Positions 47,499 to 58,300 of a stretch of 64,000 nucleotides of DNA are shown in pieces. The stretch comes from Isoetes taiwanensis (taxonomy: Eukaryota; Streptophyta; Lycopodiopsida; Isoetales; Isoetaceae), in contig JAJEKV010000049.1 in NCBI GenBank assembly GCA_021234155.1, forward strand, positions 2,509,487 through 2,573,486, given 5' to 3'. The stretch's first letter is position 1. Every line of letters starts with the position of its first letter. A model generated the notes under the pieces. The model was not told the origin of the DNA. It was given only the letters and a program-made list of their open reading frames with translations, and did not search any database. The translations under genes and the position numbers were made by a program.

Positions 47499-48002
47499 AA
47501 ATTGGGCGCCCGCCCTATTTCTCTGTTAATCACAGCTCTGGGCAGGTCATGTGCTTGAAAGTCGAACCACCTCACCTTGCTTCCCACTCAGTAAATAGGG
47601 TGCCCACCCAATTTCACTGAGCAAGTGTATCTGCATCAATTGCAAGCACTTAGTAAATTGGGCGTCCGCCCATTTTACCTAGGAAGTGTGTATGCCTCAA
47701 GATCATCCACCGTTAGACTTGTCAGGTTGGTCGCTAGTCCTGGACCTGGCAAATTGGGCGGACGCCCAATTTCAGAAGGACATGCCTCTCCCTTGACAAA
47801 ATGTGCGCCCGCCCAATTTTCTGCAATGCTTTCTGATCATCGTGCACTTCATAGCGGCTCTTGAAATTGGGTGCCCGCCCTGAACCATTCCACCTTACTT
47901 CAAGCCAAGTAAATTTACCTCTGAATTGTATGCCTAATTTGGGGAACCCACGATTTCTTCAACACCTTGCGCCTCTTGGCAAATTGGGCGCCCGCCCAAT
48001 TT
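47499..48002. repeat. Palindrome cluster 2 (7 sites) upstream of the ParB/methyltransferase-like gene
   Basis: Sites start at 47499, 47593, 47654, 47751 (perfect), 47798, 47864 (right half decayed) and 47981 (perfect). The last lies 81 bp before the first ATG of the plus-strand gene at 48083. In this cluster most sites read with CC in the centre, whereas the right-hand clusters mostly read GG. Confidence 0.92.
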
Positions 48003-49746
48003 ACTGTAAGTCGGTCAACTTGTACTTCATAGTGTCTTTTGCGAAGCAGTATTTAATTCTTGTTTGACGCAATGCAGGACTAATGGCAAGGACAAAACAG
48101 ATTGCCCACCTGCCTGGCTATGGACCTGGGATACCGCAGGCCGTTGCTGCTGCGAAAGAGACAGAACATGATGCGACATTTCAGGGGATTGATGTAGTTC
48201 CAGAAGAAATCACATCTGTTGCTGACAAGAACACGTGGTGCATTGAAATTGGAAACGTAAATCCTAAGTCGAGCACAAACCATCTCAAGGATTTATGTTT
48301 GTATTTTGCCGTGCCAGGGACAAAAAAGACAAGCAATGCTGGGATAGCAATTGATATGGGGGTTAACACAGAAGTACCCCGCGAGATAGAGGTTTTTGTA
48401 AAAGACGTATTGGACAAGTGCTTCCGTGCATACAGGCTACCCCTTGCCACTTATGATCCCCAACTAATGTCAGCAAGCATTACCGAAAATCAAAACTCCT
48501 GCGTTGCAAAGGGTTGGCAGCTGAACTCATACGAGAGTTTGGAAAGATCTGGAATTAGAAAGCGTGGAGACATTATAGACGGCTTCCACATAGTGAGGCA
48601 GTGGATTCTTGATCACAAGCAGACTAGGTCGAAGGGCTTGTATACAGAATATCATGGGAAGGCCCAGCCAAAAATGTACGATTCGACCTAGTTAAAGACT
48701 CGATATGGAGTTCCCAAAAAGGGAGATGCAGATAAAAGTGCAGAGAAGTCTAAGAACGTAGTAGTTGACAAGGGCACTGCTACAAAGAAAAAAAGGTCAT
48801 CTTTGACAACGAACCCCAGCATAGAGACACGAGTTGCTATGGTTGGAGGTATGGAGAAGAGAGCACGATCCTCTGATCCGAGCACTAGTGCCAGAGAATC
48901 TTCTGAACATTCTGCTGACGTTCGGTTGATAAAGAAACGAAGAACAGAAGAGCAAGCAGGCACCTCCTCTAAGAAAGGAAGACGCCCCACTCCACCTCAG
49001 AGTTCATCTGAGACAAGCGAGGACAGTGAAACGCGTAGTGATAGTGTAGAAAGGGGATCAATGCAACTTGTACAGTCTACAGCCTCTACTGGGGAGTTAA
49101 CACAGGAGAGTAGGCGTGAATTATCTCAGAGCGCCATGTTGAACATCAAGCATAGGGACAGGATTTATCCACTAGGTGTTGGGTTCGAAATTGATGTCGA
49201 CATATTCAAGATGCATCAAGCCCCTGCCAACATGACCTGCAGGGTCATCAGTGCAGAACACGTGGATACCCTTTATGAATCTTTCATAACTATGCAAATG
49301 CATCCTCCGTGTGCAGATGTCGTTCCATTTGACCCGTCAACAGGCGTGCTATCAAGTGGAAGAGAGCAAGTGATTTGGACAATGCGGAATTCTGGATCGT
49401 CAATGGAAATCACACTACAGTCGTTGCTCAGATCCTTGTGAACCATGCTTTGGAATTGCCCCCAGAAAGGAAGCATTTAAAAGATTTGATCTTTTTCTTT
49501 TATGCCAAGCGAAAGTGTCGTGTACTGGCTGGAAACCTAACTCCAACGGAATATGTTAAGGTCAGCCAGGAAACAAATGATATCATACTCAAGACAATTC
49601 ACGCAGATGTCTTCTTCGAGCAGGTCCAGCAGCTTCACAATCAGTGGGAACTGTATGGCAAGCCCAAGAAAGGGAAGCATGGTCAATCAACGGAAGGCGC
49701 TTACTCTGTAAGTTATCTCCCCATTAACCCCTGTCCCCCGCAATCC

Positions 49747-49922
49747 AAATCGGGCGCCCGCCCAATTTCAACCATGCCATCGTTATTCCAATCTGTTGTA
49801 ATATGTACATCTCCAATCGAGTGCCCATGCATGTTCCCTCCAAATAGGGCGGTCGCCCAATTTCAAACCCTTAATATTTATCCATATTGTAGTTTCGTCC
49901 AATTTTGGCGGGCGCCCAATTT
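49747..49922. repeat. Palindrome cluster 3 (3 sites) inside an apparent intron
   Basis: Sites start at 49747, 49842 and 49902, all between the GTAAGT donor (49709) and the GCAG acceptor (49988). The intron consists largely of these sites and their spacers. Confidence 0.85.
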
Positions 49923-50798
49923 GAGGATGCGTCTACAAAAATTTTCTTGTGTCGTCTCAACTTGTCTTACAGTATCTTTTGTATGCAGGAATGGGTAGCT
50001 ATAGCGAAACAGACCCTGAAGAAAGCGAGCATGCGGGACTATGATTACTTCGTCTATCTTGACGAGCCAACTTGGAATATGTGCACGCGTGTCGCTCAAC
50101 TTTTTTATGAGGACGGGCTGAAGGATGAGAATGGCGACAGAATTGAAGTCAAAGATCGTCTAAGGATGTTCACAAACAATTCTTGTAGGCCACTGAAGTC
50201 TATGCACCCTATGGACTTGCAGAGATTAATGAGGGGGATCATGGCAGGCACCACGTTCATCAAGGCCACGAAGGCTTATAAAGGAAGGCGTGTCATGAAG
50301 ACAAGAGCGCAAGAATCAAGGAAAATTGGCACTGTTAGCGTGCATTACTGAAATACCTGAGAGAGGTGAAGAAGTTGAAAGTCGAACATATGGATCAAGT
50401 CAAACAGACTCATCCCATATTCACAGAGAATCCCATACTAATGTTTTGCTAACAGTGTCAGTGATTGGACAGAGAGTCGAAAAGAAGCTGAGAAGGAATG
50501 AGTGCTTGGCTGCAATGAAAACAATAGATGGTGGTAGTCGGGTGTGGATTGCAGCCTACCAGGATTCCAAAGCAAAGTCAGGGTCAACCTCTAGAGTTCG
50601 TGAGCTTCAGAGCCTTGTCTTGGTCATGTACGTGGCCCGAGACCAAGCGACAACACCTGCTATGGATGACTTGAATGTATGCTTTATAGACAGTGACCAT
50701 TCACAACAGCATTCGAAACTTCCCCAGCATCTGAAAGAGGCAGAGGACATCGAGAAGAACTTACCAGACGTGGAGTGCTCAGCAGGTAATATTCTTTG

Positions 50799-50820
50799 AA
50801 ATAGGGCGGTCGCCCAATTT
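50799..50820. repeat. Palindrome site inside the second apparent intron
   Basis: One site (left half AAATAGGGCG, one mismatch; right half perfect) lies in a ~67-bp intron bounded by GTAATA and TTTCAG. Confidence 0.85.
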
Positions 50821-51771
50821 ATGTGTTATTTTTGCTAAAATAGTTTCTCTTTCAGCGTATTGGTTGTATCGTCCCTGGGGTGATAAGAGTGCAGCAGGTG
50901 GGTCTGGACCTCTCGTTCCGAATCAACTACAAGCCAAGACCTGCACGTATTTGTGCACAAACTAATGATGGAGGGTTGCAGCGTTCTTGATTTCTTTTCT
51001 GGAGATTCATTCAGTCGTGCAGCACTATGCGAAGGCTACAAAGCAACTTCCTTCGAGATAGACGAGAACCTGCGGCTCAAGCTAGTGCAGATCTTCGATC
51101 AGCTAGAAATAATGTTGGACGAGAAGAAATCTTTGGCCCACCGGAGGCAGAAAATTGCAGAGGGCAAGAAAGAAAAAATCTGGTTCCAAGGCTTTACAGT
51201 TACCAATCGCTGCCCCATCAGCAATTCCATTCTCTGCTCAGACAGTTCAGGAATTGCAGTCCACGCTCCACCTGAGTAAGGAATCCCTTGCAGAACAAAT
51301 AAAGAAGGCTGCAGGAATTGGAAGTAAGGATCTATCCATCTTCCAAAAGAAAAAAGAAAAAATTAATATGTTGGCAGGAAAGCAACTAGTGAACACTCAG
51401 GATGTGATTGACAGCAGTTCAAAATTCCATGAGATAGTGGACAATGATCGTGAGGAATCGTTTGTCAAGGACACACCTCAAAGTCAACAGGAAGAAGTGC
51501 AAGAGCACGCACGAGAGCATGCGGAAGAACAAAGGCAAGTAGAAAATCTGGACATAATATCCGATGTAGAGAAGGAGACAGGTGAGGTAGAGATAGGTGA
51601 GGGAGAGACAGGTGAAGAAGGTGGCTTACTGAGCAATGAAGAATTCATTAACAGGATGGAAGCTATAAAGCAAGCTGCCCAGCAGGAGCAAGATCAACAA
51701 AATGACATGGACAAGCCTGAAGAGAACCCCCCAGACCCCTGAACCAAGGTTGGAGCTCAGGAGAGTTGCTG

Positions 51772-52167
51772 AAATTGGTCGCCCGCCCAATTTTAGCAGT
51801 TACATCCGTCGAACCAAGGTTATATCTTATGTGATTTTGTATCTAGTACTTGTATCTGTGACAATTTGAAAAATGAAATACAATTTTTGTTGTAATGATG
51901 TTTATGGTATTGGATGTAATTGGTTGTATTCTAATAGAACATCGTCTGACGTAATTGGGCGGGCGCCCAATTTGTCCAACCCGGGTCGCGATTCGTAGGG
52001 TGGGCTGAGGCTCTACATGCAAAAGCAAATTGGGCGAGCGTCCAATTTGCCTGAGCTAGAAGCGTCACCTCATAGTAATTGGGCGGGCACCCAATTTGAA
52101 CTCCGGGGAGGCGATATCAATTTTAGTAGACTTACCTTTGCAGGGAAATTGGGCGGGCGCCCTATTT
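51772..52167. repeat. Palindrome cluster 4 (5 sites) between convergent genes
   Basis: Sites start at 51772, 51952, 52027, 52076 and 52146. They fill the gap between the stop of the plus-strand gene (51742) and the stop of the minus-strand ORF (52219). Confidence 0.92.
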
Positions 52168-52218
52168 GTATTTTAGCAGTATTAATATGAAGACATTACA
52201 ACAAGAGTGCAACTACTA

Positions 52219-52930
52219 TTACTCTTCTGAATCGTCATCACCAGGCGCTCCAGAGATCCTTTCGATCATGAACATTTGATGCTCTCTATTCCATATAAGA
52301 TGGATGATAACATCGAAGGGATCAGGATAATGGCGAGGATTGAGAGCAACAGTGGTCATCCAGTCTTCAAGTGGTATATCTCGCTGGCGGCACTGCTTGA
52401 AGTCCTTGTGATTCATCTTGCAAGTAATGGAATCATGTTCAGCACCAGAATGTGTCATAGCTAGACGGAAAATGTTGATGGACTTCACGAATTGATGCAT
52501 AGATATACCCACCAAAATTATTGATGGTATATACGTCGACATTATTGCGTGTACATACTACGTATGAAACCCAGTAATTTCACTGCATGGGACATCAATA
52601 ATTTCGCGGGTATAAATGTATCTGCAGTGTATTGCATAATGCATTCATCTGCTATGTCTCGAAGGCCTAGTTCTGCAGAGGTCCCAATTGCCTCCTCCTC
52701 CTGAACATCTCGACACCATTTGTTGCTTTATGACCTTCAATGATCTTCATGCATGCCTGCTAAAACCCTGACTGCATGGTATAGCAGCCGGTCGAGAGAG
52801 AGATTCCCCCGGCGAGTACCGTGTTGTCATCAATATTGTTTGGGTTCCAGAGCGCGATGCTTATGAGATTGATAAAATCATCAATGACTATAATCTTTGA
52901 ATCATGGCAGTCATAAGAATTTATATCTGA
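52219..52930 (-). CDS. Unidentified minus-strand gene of the palindrome block, degraded
   Basis: The 3' frame (52542-52219) reads MSTYIPSIILVGISMHQFVK, then DIPLEDWMTTVALNPRHYPD, and ends ISGAPGDDDSEE. Upstream on the same strand, DDFINLISIALWNPNNIDDN then TVLAGGISLSTGCYTMQSGF (about 52895-52770) also looks coding, in a different frame. An intron or breaks may separate them. No family is recognised. It lies between palindrome clusters 4 and 5, and no palindrome falls in its coding part, so it probably belongs to the same element. Confidence 0.4.
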
Positions 52931-53046
52931 TATGACTGTATTATGTAGCCTTCACACGTGATCTTATAGTGTTGAATTACTTATATTTGTGTTGGATTAA
53001 TTATATTTGTGACAGTCTGAATTTCCATTTTCTCGCAACAACAAGG

Positions 53047-53135
53047 AAATTGGGCGGGCGCCCAATTTCCTTTGGAGGCATCCACGGAACTTTGTTCAGA
53101 CCATTACCAGGGCAAATTGGGCGGGCGCCCAATTT
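53047..53135. repeat. Palindrome cluster 5 (2 perfect sites), right-most
   Basis: Perfect sites at 53047-53068 and 53114-53135, both with a GG centre, 67 bp apart. No further site appears to the right, so the element's right end probably lies beyond this but before the LINE piece at 54565. Confidence 0.95.
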
Positions 53136-53330
53136 GCACACAACAAATTGGTGTCTTGAAATTGTGGGTTATGCTCCTTCATGAAAATAGATAGAACCAG
53201 TTCTATTCATATAGAAATGCAGTACATAGATGGAGTACACATATTATAAAACCAATGAAACATCATGCCTCGACGTAGATAGTTCGACACAAATAGAATA
53301 GACAATAGAAAATAGCAGGGAGTCCAGGTT

Positions 53331-53828
53331 TCAATCAATGCCTAGTTCTATCTGAATAAGATCCCCCAGATCGAACTCATCAATGTAACTTCTGCTATAC
53401 ATATCCAGCCAGTCATGCAATTCAAGGATCGAGTGAGGAGTGTTGACAACGAGCTTGGTTACCAAAGCTTCATGCTGCCTTTTTTCCTTCTTATAAAGCT
53501 TCTTAAATAACGGTCTGAATGTGTTGTGCAGCTAAACATCCTCTATTTTGAGTAGCCTCTTCAGGGCCTCTCCCCTGTAAACATGGCATTTCAATGATAT
53601 GAGGCAGGCTTCCAGCTCCACCCTACTGAGTTGATCATTGCTTTCCTTTAACAACCCTTCCCCATGGAGGAGCTTCATGACTTGCCCACTGATTTCTTTT
53701 GTGCCATTCTGGTTTATCTCATTCTGCACCTCAACCTGCAACTGATTTGCATGGGCTAAGATTGGCTCACTAATATGGGACTGCATTTCAATCATTGTGA
53801 GTCCATACCGGCGTCTTGTTTCAACCAT
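53331..53828 (-). pseudogene. Unidentified minus-strand ORF pair of the palindrome block
   Basis: The first frame (53828-53532) reads MVETRRRYGLTMIEMQSHIS and is helical and Glu/Gln/Leu-rich, ending LKRLLKIEDV. After a single in-frame stop the same frame continues LHNTFRPLFKKLYKKEKRQH and ends DLGDLIQIELGID at 53331, about 165 codons in all. The length and one interruption suggest a recently inactivated small gene. The family is unknown, and the helical character would suit a coiled-coil or DNA-binding accessory protein, but that is guesswork. Confidence 0.4.
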
Positions 53829-54564
53829 TCTGAGTGTTTTGATATGAATCTATGCTGCGCAGATTTGCAAAACAAAGCTTGACTAGCAACACCTCTTATA
53901 AAGAAGGCGCTTTTCTGCGACACCGAGTTTGTTGTGTCTTCCTTGGCTTAATAGAAACAACACCTGCCATCTCACCTACCTGCACGATTCCCGAAAATTT
54001 GCATCATTCTATTAAAAAAAACCATAATATTCCAGAAATTTGCGTCCATTTCGGAGGCATATGGACTTAGGGAAAGTCCATATATAATGAAACAGTGCTT
54101 ATACGTGAAAAAACATGGATTGATCCCTTAATGTTTTATTGGAATATATGATATTTTTGTATGATATTTGTGTCATGTATCGATAATTTTAGGTCTGCAA
54201 TTGCCTCGCAAATAATGCAATATGTTATTATCAAACCTAATATTTTCATCTAAATGCTGTTCAATTTTGGTCTCATCTATCTTAGCAACTTGCTCTTCAG
54301 TTTTGCATATTTCAATTTGCATATGAAATGATACACGTGGATTGCAACCTTCTGTTATTTATCAAGTCCAAAAAAAAAAGATTAAAAAGAACAAAAACCC
54401 CCTAGAAGACAACAGCAAGTTGGCGTGATTTTGGAGTTGACATAATCCCAATTTAATAGGATGATGGTTCAATACTTATAGTAGTTGTATGATCCTCTTG
54501 AAATTCCAGCGGCAATACCCCTGCAGATGGGTCCAGCACTAGTAATAATGCAGATGTCACCACA
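53829..54564. other. A/T-rich flank, no gene recognised
   Basis: Contains no palindrome and no convincing protein. It probably includes the junction between the palindrome block and the flanking LINE DNA. I could not identify terminal repeats. Confidence 0.35.
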
Positions 54565-55320
54565 GGTTTACAGCGCGTCGCCAATGGCAAGGCACAGATT
54601 TAGATGGCATGTAGGCAGAATTTCTCAAATGGGCTGAGCCTGCGATAGTGCCCATCTTAACGACATTGTTCAATAAGGCATTGCAAGAGGGCTTTCCCCC
54701 ATAGTGGACCATTAGCAGAGTAGTTCCAATATACAAGGCGGGCAACCCTCACTCCCCGTCCAACTACCGCACCACCATAGTCAGTTCGCTCTTTGCAAAA
54801 TTGCTAGTCGGCATTCTTGAGCAGCAGTTGACGATGTGGGCAGAGGAAGCTGAGATGCGTATTCTTATGCAGGTGGGGTTTGGCCACACCACTCCACCAT
54901 TGATCATATTTTTACTCTATAAATCTTGGTGGAAGATAGCAGAGATCGTTAACAATACCTATAGTGCTGCTTTGTGGACTTTGCCAAAGCTTTTGACATT
55001 CTGGCTCGGGACAAGCTATTGAACAGATTAAGGTTGTTGGGGGCACCTATAGACCTGCAAATTGTGATATACAGGTTGTATGAGGTATGTAGACTAACAC
55101 CATTAGGATAGCCAGTCGCAAGCAATATTGGAGTATGCCAGGAGTGTCCACTCTTCCCGATGCTCTTTAGCCTATACATTGACCAGTTGGAAGCTTGGCT
55201 TGCTGGGGGAGGGGGGGGGGGATTCTCTCAGCTCTTGCACCATATAGTCTGGTAGCTCATCTATGCTAACAACGTGGACCCCTTAGCCTAGACAGCGCCA
55301 GCCACAGAGTTCCTCCTTCA
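54565..55320 (+). mobile_element. LINE reverse-transcriptase fragment, same family as 11.75-13.8 kb
   Basis: Frames read RVANGKAQ (54565), SRVVPIYKAGNPHSPSNYRT (about 54715), VSSLFAKLLVGILEQQLTMW and VGFGHTTPPLIIF. These match SKVTPIHKTGSRDDSINYR and VSPLLAKLLARDL of the LINE at 11.9 kb. Later text (SLAYTLTSWKLGLLG) corresponds to the FGLYIDKLE segment just before the catalytic box. It is heavily decayed and ends before the zinc knuckle. Confidence 0.65.
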
Positions 55321-58300
55321 CCTCTGAAGTTCGCAGTCGATGTTGGTTTTGGTTTGACTTCCTGAGCTCAATCTTGATTTCTATCATTTTGTTCATTTGC
55401 CCATCTGAACGTAGACATTTTATCCATTTGATAACTTGGCCTTCCTTCATGAGAAGTAATGGATCTACAATGAAGACACATATTGTTTGTCTCGATTTTG
55501 TGTATGACTAAGACTTCGACTCTCTTCTTCTTAATAGGTATATTCGTCCATGAATATTCGATTTAAGTCTTCCCTATGCAACCTTTTATTCTTGATGACA
55601 AGTTCAATTATTTATTTGAAAGAGGTTTTCACAATTCAATCCTTGGGTGTTGCACATCACGTTCTTTTGGTTGCCTCTTCCACCACATTCCCCTTCTCTC
55701 TCTATCTGGAGTTATTAAGTGCCACGCTCTTCAGAAATGCCCAACATTTGGGCCTATCAGGGAGTGGTTGCATCTAACCAATCGCTGCATGTGCTATTGA
55801 GACAGCTTCAGACCATCACGAAACGCACTCTGGCCTCTACATGTGGTTGCCCGAGCCCTGTAATATCCAAACGTAATCTAGAGAGAGAAGAGGGTTAAAT
55901 TGTCTACAAAATTATAGTTAGACATTACCTACAAAATGAGTTTGGATATTTGAGTCATGGGTCCTTTTCTAAGACAAGAAGCTTACTGACTGGTTGAACA
56001 GATAGATGTAAATGGCTAAGATTACACTTTCGTTTGTTCCTCTTCCAAGCCACATGAGGATAATATCAACCATGAACACTGAAGGCAAGATCTAGAGCTG
56101 GGGGACCATATTATCCATAGAAGCCCATAGTACCATCTCCAATAATCTAGGACTCATCAAGACATACCCCTTAGCGAGCTAGTTGAACGGTGGTACAAGA
56201 GCCCATGAGCAACATCAAGGATCGAAGCCAATGGAGTTGAAGCTTAGATACGATTTCCAAAAGACAAAGGGGAGCAACGCTCACTAACCCTTCTTGTCAG
56301 GTGAACTTCCATCCCTGCACTTCATGGCATCTTTGAATAGCATGCTGGTCACGTTCGATGCTCAGTCAAACTGAACCTCGCCTCATGCTGCTACTAAACT
56401 CATAGCAAGACTTGGGAGCCAAAAAGAGTTCAGGGCCTCTAGAACTAGGAGCATATTATAATGCATCACTATTCTTTAAGACCAATATAAAAGTGGATAT
56501 GGTCAAGGTAACCTAACATGTATATAAGTGCATATTTGGACTATCTCCTGGTATCCGTGGCTGCTTAGAAATCATGTTCCCTTTCGATACACCCTGAGGG
56601 GTGTCCACGTGGGCACGTGTCCAGGAAGTATGGGGAGTATTACACTCTCCAACCCTTAAAGAAGATGGACCCATCCATGACGTCTGCCATTAATCTAACA
56701 AGATTAATCAAGTACACAATTTTCAAACTCTACATTAACCTTAGAGAAACTTATCCAAATTTTCACAAGTTCGCAAAGTTTGCAACTATGATATAGCTTT
56801 AGTCAAAACTAGATTGTCTAGATTTCACGCTTTCTTGGTTTAGGAATTTAGAAAGAGGGATAGTTCCTCTTCAAATCCGTTTCCTTCTCCAAGTAGCTTT
56901 TTCCCTGCTTGCAAACTTCCACTTTACCAAGTGACCTTTGCATGGCGTTTGCCTTGTTACTATCGGCTCCCTTGATTGAAGGATCTTTTCAGGTTCCACA
57001 GGGATTTTGATGAGCATAGACTTGCTGGTGTGTAAAAGAACATCATCCATGCTTTTTAAAGATCTTCTTATAGATGTTATGCTTGGAATAAGCACATAAA
57101 AGTTTGAGCATAGACTTTCGATCTATGCTTTACTGGAGAAGCAGTGAAGTAAAACCCTTATAAAAGTCCCCCACTTACAAGCTAGAGAAATTGTGCAATA
57201 GCCATTCTAACTACTATGAAGTTATAAATACTTGTTGTTTCCTTCTTTAGTTGTATGAATCAACCTTGATAACTTGTGAAATCTCAGAACTTCTAGGCAA
57301 TGAAAGAAATTCCCCATATTTATAGCATTTAGAAGGTTCGATATTAAAAAAGAAAGATCTCTTTTTTTTTTTTTTTTTTTTTTTGAAGTCAAGGATCTGT
57401 ATTATATTCAAAAGATAAACGTTTTCATACATACAGTTTAGCCCAGAGCTGCTACCACTTCTCGAATCCATGGATAGCAGTCCAAACTCTGAGCCTAGTA
57501 CTCTTTAGCCTCTCTCAACTTCTTCTCCGTAGGATACTACAGGAGAGAAGGACTAATTTCCTAGACTCTAATGACACAACTAGGGCCAGTTACTGGACAA
57601 GAACTACCCGGCCTCTTCTCCAAAACAGATACTATGGGAGCTGAGTTCCTGTCTTTCCACATGCCCCAACTGCGTCATCGCTTCAAAAAAAAGGCCCTCG
57701 AATATGGCAAAGAAACCAGACCTGAGATTACCAGCAGCAGGAAAGAGAGTAGCCAATCGCACTGGTCAGCTGTCAAACTAGAGGCAAGATCCTCTTTAAG
57801 CTTCCCTGCCGAAGATAGTATTGATCCCATCAGCTGCTGCAGCAATACTATAGGGGGTGCCTCATTTTATAAGGCACTCGCCCTTCTTCTCACCAACGCA
57901 CCAAAGGGAGCAGCACCGCTAGAATCTTGACCCACGCCTGACCCATCTGCTTCTAGCCCTGCAGGCCTTGTCTTCCTGCAAGACCAAGAATTTAACCTTT
58001 CTAGGGTCTCCCGCCCACTAGAAGTCAATGGCTTTTGAGCTGTCCCGTTCCTGCAAACTACCAATTCTCAAGCCACCCCTTGCTGGGAAAGGGGAGCACG
58101 GGCCCTGCTAATTGTTAGACAAACAGCCACAAAGTCATGAAATATTTGCAACAGAAATGCATAGGCGCTTGTCTTCAGTCAAAAGGTTTGGCTCTTGCTG
58201 ATACTAGCACTGGCATAAAGAAAAGTGCTGCAGAAAATAGTACTATAGATGCCAACAAACAACAAAGTAAAAAACATGCAATCACACCTTATCAAACTCT

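Larger units (their letters stand above)
48083..51742 (+). pseudogene. ParB-like plus DNA-methyltransferase-like gene of the palindrome element, multi-exon, decayed
   Basis: The N-terminal part (48083-48691, MARTKQIAHLPGYGPGIP) is unrecognised. 48700-49020 is Ser/Lys/Glu-rich and probably disordered. Around 49120-49460, MTCRVISAEHVDTLYESF then FWIVNGNHTTVVAQILVNHA resembles a ParB N-terminal (ParB/sulfiredoxin) fold. An apparent intron follows (GTAAGT at 49709 to GCAG at 49988). The next exon (EWVAIAKQTLKKAS; LDEPTWNMCTRVAQLFYEDG) and 50326-50788 lead to a second intron (50788-50854). Then WLYRPWGDKSAAGGSGPLVP precedes CSVLDFFSGDSFSRAAL (about 50980), like motif I (FxGxG) of beta-class N4/N6 DNA methyltransferases. 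A catalytic DPPY-type motif was not found. The tail (51155-51742) is Glu/Gln-rich. The frame is interrupted several times. ParB-methyltransferase pairings are common in phage and bacterial mobile DNA, so transfer is possible but unproven. Confidence 0.55.

Noticed and set aside
45608-53135. CRISPR-like array
   Set aside because: The repeats are spaced very unevenly (50 to over 1000 bp), the spacers are not of constant length and genes interrupt the array. The setting is eukaryotic.
56590-56700. LTR-like text around GTGTCCACGTGGGCACGTGT and GGGAGTATTACACTC
   Set aside because: A short inverted repeat is present, but there are no paired ends and no element body, so no call was made.
57571-57930. 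119-codon plus-strand ORF
   Set aside because: No recognisable motif or paralogue in the window. A reverse frame is open as well, and the length is within chance for this local composition.
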